Shown here: in pieces, positions 24,666-33,934 of the stretch | How positions within the stretch are numbered: position 1 is the first letter of the stretch | Layout: each line of letters begins with the position of its first letter | Source of the DNA: Candidatus Pacearchaeota archaeon | GTDB taxonomy: Archaea; Nanobdellota; Nanobdellia; Pacearchaeales; GW2011-AR1 | NCBI GenBank assembly: GCA_016866935.1 | Contig: VGKS01000003.1 | Location: forward strand, 1 to 43,322 | Direction of reading: 5' to 3' | DNA length: 43,322 bases | Program-made: the position numbers and the translations under genes | The notes under the pieces: model-generated | Database searches by the model: none | Seen by the model: only the letters and a program-made list of their open reading frames with translations | What the model was told of the DNA's origin: nothing

Positions 24666-27383
24666 TCATTGATAATAAGGTCTTTTAATAAATCTTGCGT
24701 CAACAGGTGCCTTTTGTCTGGTTTCTATTTGTTTAACTATTTCATTATGTTCTTTATGTGTAAATATAGGGATTTCAAGCATTCCCGCCCTCTTACCCTC
24801 TATTTTTTTAAATGCAAAGCCTATTCTTTCACTTGACCATTGTTGCTGTCTCAACTTTGCCTTAATATCTGAATCCGAAGAACCAGACTTTCTGGCATTG
24901 TATATGAAATTGATCAAATTGAATAAATCATTCGAGTTAGGAAATAGACTTCTCTGGTAATTACGTTTGTACCATTCCTGTAATACTATGTAACCTATAA
25001 TTGCTCCTATTGCAATTAATATCCATCCAAATATAGTGAACTTAAACCATTTTCTAGAACAATCCTCAGGGCACGAATCAGCAGTCTCCTCAGATTCGCA
25101 TATATTATTTATTTCACAAACTCCTGAAGGAGTCTCAATGTTTCCAAGTATGTTTAGAGACGGGGCGATATATGCTCCGAGAGTCTCCACATCAATATCT
25201 CCTTCTACAAAGAATTCAAATGTCTCTGATTTAGATGTATCAAGTAAAATATAATCTGTCCCAGAAGTAACAGATAATGGTTTATAATTTGTTCCATAAA
25301 CTCCTACATTCTCTACATCCTGTCCAAATATTAAATAAACATTCCCATTAACTGAATTAATAGGGTTTGTCTTTATTGTAAACAGCCCTCCTACCGGTTG
25401 TGTTCCGCTATTTCCTATTCTTTGTATTTTCTTGAAAGATATCTCTGCATTAAAATTATCATTCATCCAAGCAGATATTTGTTCTTTTAACCCACCATTT
25501 TGTAAATCCTTATTTTCAATTTCTTCTATATAAGATGGATTAATATTTTCATATCCTAAACCCAAGGGCAAGTTATCTCCTGAAACTGTAGAAGAAACAT
25601 ATGCAGGTACATCTAATTCAATTAAATCAAGCATTATATTTTGATATTCTTCTTCTAAACTAGCATTCCTGAAGTTAAGTTCAATAGTATTCAGTTCAGA
25701 AGTCATATTATTTAATCTAACTATGCTTTGTATCTTTGGCACTGCCCATGAAGGATAAGAATTTATTTGACCAGTAATATTTGTTAGCCTTTTTCTATAT
25801 TCTATTATCGTCAAATTAGCTATTACTTTTGGATTTCCTACAATGACCGTAAATGTTCTAGTAACTTGAGTATTATTAGCTATTGCAGTAACATTAACTG
25901 TAAATGAAGTCCCATTTTTTGTGAAAGCGTGATCTATGGACGTTCCGTTGACTGTCTGAACAGGAGTTCCATCTCCAAAGTTCCATATTGTTCTTATTAT
26001 TATAGTAGCAGAAGTAGCGTTGAATCTAACATTCTGTCCGAATGCAACAGATTTGGGATTTATGTCAAAAGCAAAACTTCTTCGTATGTTTATAGGCTTT
26101 GTAAGGAAGCTGTTCCCGTCTAAATAGAGCTTGAAACTATTCTCATTACTTGCTATTGGTATTACAAAATTTGCCTTTGATATATCAAGGCTTAAATTAT
26201 TAGAAGTTATTCTTGTAGATTGATAGTCTAATTCATTTATCTCCTCTATTGGCGCGAGTACAGCTCCAAAGCTTTCATACTTTAATTCAGGCTCATTAAA
26301 TAGAACTGTTTGACTTACCCCAAATATCTTGATTGGTACAAAACAATCACTCTCACAATTTCCATCGTATAAGTTTTGAACATATTGATCTATAATTTGA
26401 GTAATATTCCTATTGAAAGCTTTTTTGTAAGTGCTTACATTAATAACAATATTTGGAGAAGCAGCATATTTCTCAGTTTCAGCAAATATATCAAAGTCGC
26501 TATTCAAAGAGTTAAATCCTTGAGCAGTCCCACATGTAGGGGAAATAGTTTCCTGACCAATTTGATATCCATTATTTATGCTTGTAGACACACAAACATA
26601 ATATTCGCGAGTCTCATAAGAGGAGTAATTAATTTTACAACTTATTTCTTGAGTTTGTTGTTGAGGAGAATGTTGAGGTAATTTACAAGATCCTAGAAGA
26701 TTATTTGTATTTCCATCATATAATTTCATTGTAAGATTAGACTCACCATTTCCTTGTTTTATTTGAGCTCCAACGATGAATCCAGGAGCTTGAGGTATAC
26801 TTATCTTTTCACAATATTCTCTTCCTGTAACTATAGTCGCAAGTAATATGTTTGATTGAGCATAGCACCCAGTGTGTCTTATTCCACAACTCTCCCCATT
26901 TCCTTTACTCGCTGTAAGTATATTCTCTCCATCAGAAAGCAAGTCGACATAAAGGCTTGGGGTACAACTAGAAGGAGCATTAGAACTTATTCTAAGCTTA
27001 GCATCTTTAACTTTAATTCCAGAGCCTTCTATTTTGAATCCAGCATAATCAACTTCTCCAGAGTCAACTTGAATTTGTTGAACAACGCCTGAAGAAGAAT
27101 AATCATTCAAGCAACCATTAGTAGAACAGTTATATTCTATTCCTTCAATTAACCCTGTCTGATTTTCTATAAGTTCTAAAAGGGTTAAATTACCAGGAAA
27201 ATTACTTGTAACTTTAACATCTCCAGGTTCATTGCTAAATCTTAGGTTAATTTTTCCACTTATTTTTTCACCATCTGAATAGTTTGTAGCAATAGTGTTA
27301 TGTAAGTGGTTTACACTAGCAAAAACAGTAATAATTCCAAAAATAATAAAAACAAAAATCGCAATAATTAACTTACTTTTCAT
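24666..27383 (-). CDS. Large secreted/membrane-anchored surface protein with PKD domain (start re-assigned to MKSKLIIAIFVF)
   Basis: Signal peptide begins at M17 of the tracked ORF (27431); PKD block WNFGDGTPVQTVNGTSIDHAF; Cys-rich CEINNICESEETADSCPEDC; C-terminal TM and cytoplasmic tail. Confidence 0.85.
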   Translation of the reverse strand: MKSKLIIAIFVFIIFGIITVFASVNHLHNTIATNYSDGEKISGKINLRFSNEPGDVKVTSNFPGNLTLLELIENQTGLIEGIEYNCSTNGCLNDYSSSGVVQQIQVDSGEVDYAGFKIEGSGIKVKDAKLRISSNAPSSCTPSLYVDLLSDGENILTASKGNGESCGIRHTGCYAQSNILLATIVTGREYCEKISIPQAPGFIVGAQIKQGNGESNLTMKLYDGNTNNLLGSCKLPQHSPQQQTQEISCKINYSSYETREYYVCVSTSINNGYQIGQETISPTCGTAQGFNSLNSDFDIFAETEKYAASPNIVINVSTYKKAFNRNITQIIDQYVQNLYDGNCESDCFVPIKIFGVSQTVLFNEPELKYESFGAVLAPIEEINELDYQSTRITSNNLSLDISKANFVIPIASNENSFKLYLDGNSFLTKPINIRRSFAFDINPKSVAFGQNVRFNATSATIIIRTIWNFGDGTPVQTVNGTSIDHAFTKNGTSFTVNVTAIANNTQVTRTFTVIVGNPKVIANLTIIEYRKRLTNITGQINSYPSWAVPKIQSIVRLNNMTSELNTIELNFRNASLEEEYQNIMLDLIELDVPAYVSSTVSGDNLPLGLGYENINPSYIEEIENKDLQNGGLKEQISAWMNDNFNAEISFKKIQRIGNSGTQPVGGLFTIKTNPINSVNGNVYLIFGQDVENVGVYGTNYKPLSVTSGTDYILLDTSKSETFEFFVEGDIDVETLGAYIAPSLNILGNIETPSGVCEINNICESEETADSCPEDCSRKWFKFTIFGWILIAIGAIIGYIVLQEWYKRNYQRSLFPNSNDLFNLINFIYNARKSGSSDSDIKAKLRQQQWSSERIGFAFKKIEGKRAGMLEIPIFTHKEHNEIVKQIETRQKAPVDARFIKRPYYQ

Positions 27384-29637
27384 TTCTCGCAAGTTCCTTT
27401 CTGAAATTGAAGATAAGGTATATAGCTCCAATAAGCAGAACAGAAAGTAAGAATTCTCTTAATGTAAAGAATCCAAGCTCAAAGCTTAATGAACCACAGA
27501 GAACAGTTACGGGATCTCTAACACAAGAAGGTCCCCCGGTAGATACATATGTTATTGTCTTTTTTCCTCCAGTACAAGCACTTACAGTAGTAGTGTAAGA
27601 ACAAGAACTAACGATTACTGCTGTAGGCCCAGAGCTACATGCTCCAGTAGTAGAAGAATTAGCATATGTAGTTATATTTAATCCACAGGAATTAGTCGTA
27701 TTTGACCACTGACATTTCAATTCTGTACATGCAGGAGGAATTTCTCCGTAAGACGCTTGAGGTATTGCAGGATTCTGATTTCCATTACATGCAGTCTGAT
27801 TTGTAAAGTCATTACAATCAATTATAGGTCCTCCAGGAGGTATTTGACATGAATATAATGGGTTAGTAGCAGAAGTTCCAGCCATGCATCTAAGTCCTGT
27901 AGGGCAACAATCATCAGCAGTTAATGCAATTTCATCCCCACCCTTACATTTACCATTAGGTTCATTTGTAGAGTTACTCTCCAATTCGGATGAATAATAA
28001 GTATTTCCATTATTCAAACATCTTCCTAAAGTGAAACTTCTTTCAAATTGCGCACTTGCCCCACTAGTGTGTTTAACATTTACTATTATTTTCTTATCTC
28101 TTAATGAATTAGATAAATCATCGTATTGTACTAATCCAGAATATATTCCATTTCCAGTTTCATATTGTGCCCACTCATTAGTCCAATCACTATCCATAAA
28201 TGTCCAGTTAAAGAACAAACTTGAGTAACTTACGATAGGTTGGGCTGTAATAGATATAGGTCCTCCACCCGATCCGCAAGACATAAGGGAGTTTTCAGTC
28301 TGATTAGGGCAGTTTCCTCCAAGACATTCTAAAGTACAAGCAGTTGAAGAATTAACCACAAAACTATCAGAAGCGCTAAATGAAATCTCGTTAGGAAAGT
28401 AAGGCCCTAAAGCCGGAGGGCTTTTATAAACAATTTCATTAAAAGATGGCTTATTAATATAAGCTAAGGTGTATGGACTTGCAATAACTAAAATCTGACT
28501 CTCATTTATATCAAAATTCCCTAAAGGATCAGTACATTTCAATTTTACATTTACCTGTCCAGCCTGAGTGAATGTATAGTTGAATGTAGTTTCAGTTCTA
28601 GTAAAAGCTTGTCCATTTTGTGGAGTAATTGTCCATTCTGTCTGGGGTGGTCCAATCTGGCTAGTACAACCGGAAGTAAAGTTTACTTCTGTATCTGCAT
28701 AATAAACTCCTCTATGTTTAGGTGCAGAAATAACCGCATTAGGAGGGTCAAATGAACATAATGAAGCATTATTTTCATAAATTATTGGGTAAGATGTTTC
28801 AGTATCTCCAGGTATCCTAACCTCAAAAATAAGTTCCAAGTTATTTCCGGCCTCAAATCCAAGAGCTGATTGTAAAGCTGCTTGAACACCAGTATCATTT
28901 AATGGCAAAACTATCTGAGCAACATTATTTTGAACATAGCCAGTCCGATTTGCAATAGGGTCGCGTGTTAGGAGATCCAAATCATAAAACTCAAAAATAA
29001 GAGGAGTTCCATCAGCAATGTTATTTGTCTGTACTCTTGCAATTACATGGTTATTTCTACATACCCTCGCATTAGGGTCAATTTGGGTCCCATCATAATA
29101 TCTCCATGTAGAATTAGAAATAGATGGTGGGGGAGCTAAACAACATATTTTAGAGTTGCCTGCTCCAGTATATTGGTTAGCAGTAGCATTCTCAATATGA
29201 GCATTATTATTAGCAGATAATGAAACAACTTCTTTATAATTTGTAGAACAGTTATTATTTCCAGGAACTGCTGTACAAACTAAATCTCCATAACAAACAT
29301 CTATATCGTAAAGCGTACCTGCTGTAAAACTAGGTGCTTGAGCATGAGCATTTGTATTTGCCCATAATCTCAAAACTCTATTGCTTCCAGAAACAGAACA
29401 TATACGCAAATTTGCAGGAGTCACAGACCCAGCATAAGTGTTTCCAAAAATATCGCTGTAGTAAATATTTGTATATCCAGAAGTATTTTGAGAATAAATT
29501 TCCCCATGAGCATTAGTGTTTCCAGAAATTCTTAGAATTATATCTTGCGGGCTATACCGCGTTATTTGTGCAGAAACAATTCCTAAAAATAGCATCGAGA
29601 ATAATCCGAATAGTAATAATTTCATACCTCTCTTCAT
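27373..29637 (-). CDS. Surface-anchored extracellular protein with NAH-motif repeats and Cys-rich region
   Basis: Signal peptide MKRGMKLLLFGLFSMLFLGIVSAQ; three repeats around N-[TN]-NAH; C-terminal TM (FFTLREFLLSVLLIGAIYLIF). Confidence 0.85.
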   Translation of the reverse strand: MKRGMKLLLFGLFSMLFLGIVSAQITRYSPQDIILRISGNTNAHGEIYSQNTSGYTNIYYSDIFGNTYAGSVTPANLRICSVSGSNRVLRLWANTNAHAQAPSFTAGTLYDIDVCYGDLVCTAVPGNNNCSTNYKEVVSLSANNNAHIENATANQYTGAGNSKICCLAPPPSISNSTWRYYDGTQIDPNARVCRNNHVIARVQTNNIADGTPLIFEFYDLDLLTRDPIANRTGYVQNNVAQIVLPLNDTGVQAALQSALGFEAGNNLELIFEVRIPGDTETSYPIIYENNASLCSFDPPNAVISAPKHRGVYYADTEVNFTSGCTSQIGPPQTEWTITPQNGQAFTRTETTFNYTFTQAGQVNVKLKCTDPLGNFDINESQILVIASPYTLAYINKPSFNEIVYKSPPALGPYFPNEISFSASDSFVVNSSTACTLECLGGNCPNQTENSLMSCGSGGGPISITAQPIVSYSSLFFNWTFMDSDWTNEWAQYETGNGIYSGLVQYDDLSNSLRDKKIIVNVKHTSGASAQFERSFTLGRCLNNGNTYYSSELESNSTNEPNGKCKGGDEIALTADDCCPTGLRCMAGTSATNPLYSCQIPPGGPIIDCNDFTNQTACNGNQNPAIPQASYGEIPPACTELKCQWSNTTNSCGLNITTYANSSTTGACSSGPTAVIVSSCSYTTTVSACTGGKKTITYVSTGGPSCVRDPVTVLCGSLSFELGFFTLREFLLSVLLIGAIYLIFNFRKELARNEK

Positions 29638-29683
29638 ACTAAAGGATAATGTCGCACGTTTATAAAGATTATCAAAAAAAAAA

Positions 29684-31120
29684 TTACCCCTTAACTACCC
29701 CAAGTGGTTTGAGTTTTGCAACCATCTTTCCTATTCCAAGTTCATGAGAAACTCTTACAACCTCTTCAACATCCTTATATGCCTTAGGAGCTTCATCAAC
29801 TGCTCCAGAAAGACTTCCAGATTCCAAAACAATATCTTTTTTATCTAGCTCATTTTTCAATTCTTTAGAGCTAATAGTCTTGCTGGCTTCACTTCTGGAC
29901 ATTATTCTTCCAGCTCCATGAGCCGTGCTCCCCAAACTTAATTCTTGAGCCTTCTTTGTTCCAACTAAAACATAAGAACTTGTTCCCATACTTCCAGGGA
30001 TAAATATAGGAGTTCCAATAGAACGATACTTTACGGGAATTTCTTCGCTTTCAGGTCCAAATGATCTTGTAGCTCCTTTTCTATGTACAAGAACCTCAAT
30101 TTTTTTCCCATTTACGCTATGTTTCTCAAATTTAGCAATATTGTGGGCAATATCATAAACAAGTTTAAGCTCAGATTTAGGAAAGAACTTTTTGAATGAT
30201 TCTCTCAATTTACACATTATAATATGCCTATTAGTAAATCCAAAGTTTGCGGCTCCAGCCATAGCACTCAAGTAATCTTTTCCAAGGGAAGAGTCAATAG
30301 GAGCATAAGCCAGCTCTCTATCAGGTAAATGTTTGTAACCGTATTCATCTTCCATTTTTTTTATGTAATCTGAAGCAACCTGATGTCCTATACCTCTGCT
30401 TCCAGAATGAATCATTATAGCGACTTTCCCTTTTTCTATTCCAAGTAATTTAGCAGCGCTCTCATCATAAATCTCCTCAACTTCTTGAACTTCTAAAAAA
30501 TGATTTCCGGCTCCAAGAGTGCCTAATTGATTCATTCCTCTTCCTAGTGCTTTCTGGCTTATTTTCTTATAATCTGCTCCAGATATCTTACCTTCATTTT
30601 CACAAAATAATCTATCTTCTTCATTTCCATATCCTTTTGAAATTGCCCAGCTAATGCCCTCTTTAATAATATTAGAGATTTCTTTATATTCAATTTTAAA
30701 CTCGCTTTTCTTTCCAACTCCAGAAGGAACACTTTTGTATATTTCCTTCATCAAAACATTTCTTTTCAACATGAATTCTTTCTTTGTCAAATTAGTAGAT
30801 AATAGTCTAACTCCGCAGTTGATATCATAACCAACAGCTCCAGGAGAGATAATTCCTTTCTTTATATCAAATGCAGCTACGCCTCCAACACACATCCCAT
30901 AACCTTGATGTGCATCAGACATAGCAAGAGAGTATCCCACTATTCCAGGCAACTTGGCTACATTTTTTACCTGTTCAAAAGTAAAATCATTCTTTATTTT
31001 CTCTAATAAAGCTTCAGAAGCAAAAATTCTTCCAGGAACATTCATTCCATTTTCTTTAGGGATTTCCCATGTAAAATCGTTTATTTTTTTAAGGTTAACA
31101 ATTTTTTCTTTCATTTTCAT
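29684..31120 (-). CDS. rtcB: RNA-splicing ligase RtcB
   Basis: DAHQGYGMCVGGVAAFD, DINCGVRLL, GAGNHFLEV, HSGSRGIGHQ, RKGATRSFG; uninterrupted, no intein. Confidence 0.95.
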   Translation of the reverse strand: MKMKEKIVNLKKINDFTWEIPKENGMNVPGRIFASEALLEKIKNDFTFEQVKNVAKLPGIVGYSLAMSDAHQGYGMCVGGVAAFDIKKGIISPGAVGYDINCGVRLLSTNLTKKEFMLKRNVLMKEIYKSVPSGVGKKSEFKIEYKEISNIIKEGISWAISKGYGNEEDRLFCENEGKISGADYKKISQKALGRGMNQLGTLGAGNHFLEVQEVEEIYDESAAKLLGIEKGKVAIMIHSGSRGIGHQVASDYIKKMEDEYGYKHLPDRELAYAPIDSSLGKDYLSAMAGAANFGFTNRHIIMCKLRESFKKFFPKSELKLVYDIAHNIAKFEKHSVNGKKIEVLVHRKGATRSFGPESEEIPVKYRSIGTPIFIPGSMGTSSYVLVGTKKAQELSLGSTAHGAGRIMSRSEASKTISSKELKNELDKKDIVLESGSLSGAVDEAPKAYKDVEEVVRVSHELGIGKMVAKLKPLGVVKG

Positions 31121-31155
31121 TATTCTATGATAAGACCATCATTTTTAAACAGTAG

Positions 31156-31569
31156 TCATACATCTAAAACGACCTGACATTCCCATTTTTTACCCTTATT
31201 TTTTACATACATCTCCGCGTATGTTGGGGCCTTAATAGCATCCAAATCCTTGTAATTTGTAGAATCATCTCCATAAACTATTCCTTTTAGTTTTCCATCT
31301 TCAATCTCTAATTCCGCCTTAGATACAATAAATCCCTCAGCGTCAAAGAGGTAAATTAGTTCATCAATAAAACTATAAAGAAGAGATTCATAGTCATTTC
31401 CAGAAACACTAATCTCCTTTTTTATCAAAGATTTTATTTTCTTTCCTCTTGAGAGTACAGAAGAAATAGCAAGAGCACAATTCTCAAACATTCCTTTAAC
31501 ACTAGAAGAATAAGCCCTAAACTTTAAATCTCCAGTATGTTTCAAAAACTCGTATTTTTTGACCATCAT
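31156..31569 (-). CDS. Archease
   Basis: KYEFLKHTGDLKFRAYSSSVKGMFENCALA; directly upstream of rtcB. Confidence 0.9.
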   Translation of the reverse strand: MMVKKYEFLKHTGDLKFRAYSSSVKGMFENCALAISSVLSRGKKIKSLIKKEISVSGNDYESLLYSFIDELIYLFDAEGFIVSKAELEIEDGKLKGIVYGDDSTNYKDLDAIKAPTYAEMYVKNKGKKWECQVVLDV

Positions 31570-31970
31570 TCTTCAATCCACAGGAACAATCTTAATTTAA
31601 CAGGTTGGAAATTTGTTCTGTTAGTGCTTATTATTCTCTCAGCCGAATAAACATCTCCGACATAAGACCCTTGTCCGCAAGCGCTAGTTATTACGCATGC
31701 TCGCAGTTCAAATGTTATATAATCAGGCAATCTAGAGTCAATAAAGGTTAGGGTATTTCTCATAGCCCTAGCATTTATTTGGTTAGCAACAATCTCATCT
31801 CTCAAGCTTTCTATTGTGCTTATTTCTGACAAAATATCTCTAGCATTTTCAGATAAGTCTTGAGTTTCTTGAGACGGTAAGCTCTGTCTGTAAGATATAA
31901 GCAATATAGCCGAAATAATAGTTATTGCAATAAGTAACTCTATTATTGTGGCAATTCCCTTTCTCACCAT
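31566..31970 (-). CDS. Type IV pilin-like protein
   Basis: N-terminal MVRKGIATIIELLIAITIISAILLIS hydrophobic helix with class III-type signal; coupled to the neighbouring pilin-like gene. Confidence 0.65.
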   Translation of the reverse strand: MVRKGIATIIELLIAITIISAILLISYRQSLPSQETQDLSENARDILSEISTIESLRDEIVANQINARAMRNTLTFIDSRLPDYITFELRACVITSACGQGSYVGDVYSAERIISTNRTNFQPVKLRLFLWIEE

Positions 31971-32665
31971 ACTATCACCCTCAGATCAGCATATTCCCTC
32001 TGCCCAGAAATTCTTATTATTTCTACCCTATCATTTTTAGAAAGAACTTCTATTCCTTCAGGAATCTGGTTAACTGCACTTATCTGTTTATTGTTAAGGG
32101 TAACAACAAATCCGAATTCCATCCTATTAGGTAAATTAAGTTCTTGTTTTAACCCTAAATAATTTAAATAGTAACTTTGGTTTAATTCAAGAAGTAATTT
32201 TTCAAAATAAAGATCTCTTATTTCAGAAGAGGATATTGCATATTGGCTATTTCCTATAGCAGTTGTTTCGAGTATTGGAGCTCCATTATCGATTGCAGAA
32301 GAATATTTTATTCTAAAGAAATCCCCACCACTCCTATTAAAATAAACAACTCCGCTATTATCTCTATGTGTTGATATTGTGTTACCAATTTCATCCTCAA
32401 CACTTGCATTATAATATAAAGGCACTCCAGGAATATTTATTCTCATTAATGATGGGTCAAATAAAGGAGATATAGAAACAGAATAAGTCTCAACTCTTTC
32501 TCTTCCTTCTTCAGAAACCTCTATCCAAGCGTAGTCCATAGTAGACTTTAACGTTCTCTGGCTTTGAAGAGGATTAAAAAATACAAAAGCAAATACAATA
32601 AATCCTATAAATATTACAAACGAAACCACAAATTCTATATGGCTCAACCCCTTCTTATTCATCAA
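31964..32665 (-). CDS. Type IV pilin-like protein
   Basis: MMNKKGLSHIEFVVSFVIFIGFIVFAFVFF class III signal-like N-terminus with Glu. Confidence 0.65.
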   Translation of the reverse strand: MMNKKGLSHIEFVVSFVIFIGFIVFAFVFFNPLQSQRTLKSTMDYAWIEVSEEGRERVETYSVSISPLFDPSLMRINIPGVPLYYNASVEDEIGNTISTHRDNSGVVYFNRSGGDFFRIKYSSAIDNGAPILETTAIGNSQYAISSSEIRDLYFEKLLLELNQSYYLNYLGLKQELNLPNRMEFGFVVTLNNKQISAVNQIPEGIEVLSKNDRVEIIRISGQREYADLRVIVW

Positions 32666-32714
32666 AAAGTAAAAAATTAGCTTTATTTATATAGATTGCC
32701 CTACAATATAAGCA

Positions 32715-33479
32715 GTGGATAATTTAGTAAAGAAGATAAAAGAAAAATTTGAGCTAAGAGGTCTTCCAGATACCTTGGTTCTTTCATTATTAGAGGATTA
32801 TATTAACAAGAATAAAATAAAAGATATACATTCAGAAAAGTCAAAAAAAATAGTTATAAAAGAAGTAAGGGAAGAACTTAGAAAGTACACAGGACAGTAT
32901 GCTTCAAAATCAAACATAAAAAATAGAAAAACTTTGATAATAAATAACAATATAGAGGAATTATTAAAGAATCATTCTTCCACTAGGGAAAGAATAGAAG
33001 ATTATCCTTTAATAAGAGATGTCCTGAAAAGAATAAACCCAAAATCTATTCTTGACCTAGGGTGTGGTATAAACCCTATTGTAATAGCTGAAAAAGGAAT
33101 AAAATATCATGCATACGACATTAACCATAATGATCTAATTGTAGTTGAACAGTTCTTCAAGATCAACAATATAAATGGAGACATCCATCATAAAGATATA
33201 AGAGAAGAAACAACATTTCCAAAAGTAGATTTATGTATAATATTTAAAGTTCTAGATATTTTAGGAGATAGAAGAATAGGAATATCAAGAGATTTATTAA
33301 AAAACATAGATTCAAGATATTTTCTTATAAGTTTTGCAACAAGAACTTTAACTGGAAAACCAATGAACTCCCCTTATAGAAGATGGTTTGAAAATATTCT
33401 AAAGACCCTGAAATACAAATATGAAGTCAAAAGAACAAAACAAGAATTATTTTATCTTATAAAAAATGACAAGCTCTAG
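32715..33479 (+). CDS. 16S rRNA (guanine-1405-N7)-methyltransferase family homolog (ArmA/Rmt/FmrO-like)
   Basis: ELLKNHSSTRERIEDYPLIRDVLKR...KSILDLGCGINPIVIAEKGIKYHAYDIN...YFLISFATRTLTGKPMNSPYRRWFENI matches the Arm family blocks (LLKxHSSTxERv, ILDxGCGxNPLAL, YHAYDID, xVISFPxKSLxGK...WFE). GTG start. Confidence 0.85.
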   Translation: MDNLVKKIKEKFELRGLPDTLVLSLLEDYINKNKIKDIHSEKSKKIVIKEVREELRKYTGQYASKSNIKNRKTLIINNNIEELLKNHSSTRERIEDYPLIRDVLKRINPKSILDLGCGINPIVIAEKGIKYHAYDINHNDLIVVEQFFKINNINGDIHHKDIREETTFPKVDLCIIFKVLDILGDRRIGISRDLLKNIDSRYFLISFATRTLTGKPMNSPYRRWFENILKTLKYKYEVKRTKQELFYLIKNDKL

Positions 33480-33541
33480 TTTTGTTTCATTTTAACTCTA
33501 CTTTGATAAATATAATAAAAATAAAAATAATAAAAGTTGAT

Positions 33542-33934
33542 TTAACAATCCGCGCTAGCAAAAACTCCGTTTTGAAGCTTTATCTGTTCAATAGCATTCA
33601 TTAGTAGAAGCTTTTTACTAGGGGCAGCTACTAATCCACAGCAGTTGTACATTCCTAAAGCTACACCTGTTTTTTCTTCCATTATCCCTTTAGCTATATC
33701 TGTTCCAACCAGACGTATAAGTTGTTTTCCGAGCTTTGAATTTGGGTCTTCAATCTTTAATACTCTATTGTTTCCAGATTTTACTTCTTTAGCTATTTTT
33801 AAAATGTAAGAAACTCCTTCAGGCAAGTCTTTCTGAAATGCTGAGAATAATACTTCATTTAATTCTTTTTCAGAAGAACTTTCTATATCAACTTCCGCAT
33901 TAGTAATTACTTGTTTAATTGATGGATATGACAT
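33542..33934 (-). CDS. Conserved-looking hypothetical with NCCG motif and C-terminal Cys (130 aa)
   Basis: MYNCCGLVAAPSKKLLLMNAIEQIK...FASADC; overlaps the ATPase gene by 20 nt. Confidence 0.6.
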   Translation of the reverse strand: MSYPSIKQVITNAEVDIESSSEKELNEVLFSAFQKDLPEGVSYILKIAKEVKSGNNRVLKIEDPNSKLGKQLIRLVGTDIAKGIMEEKTGVALGMYNCCGLVAAPSKKLLLMNAIEQIKLQNGVFASADC

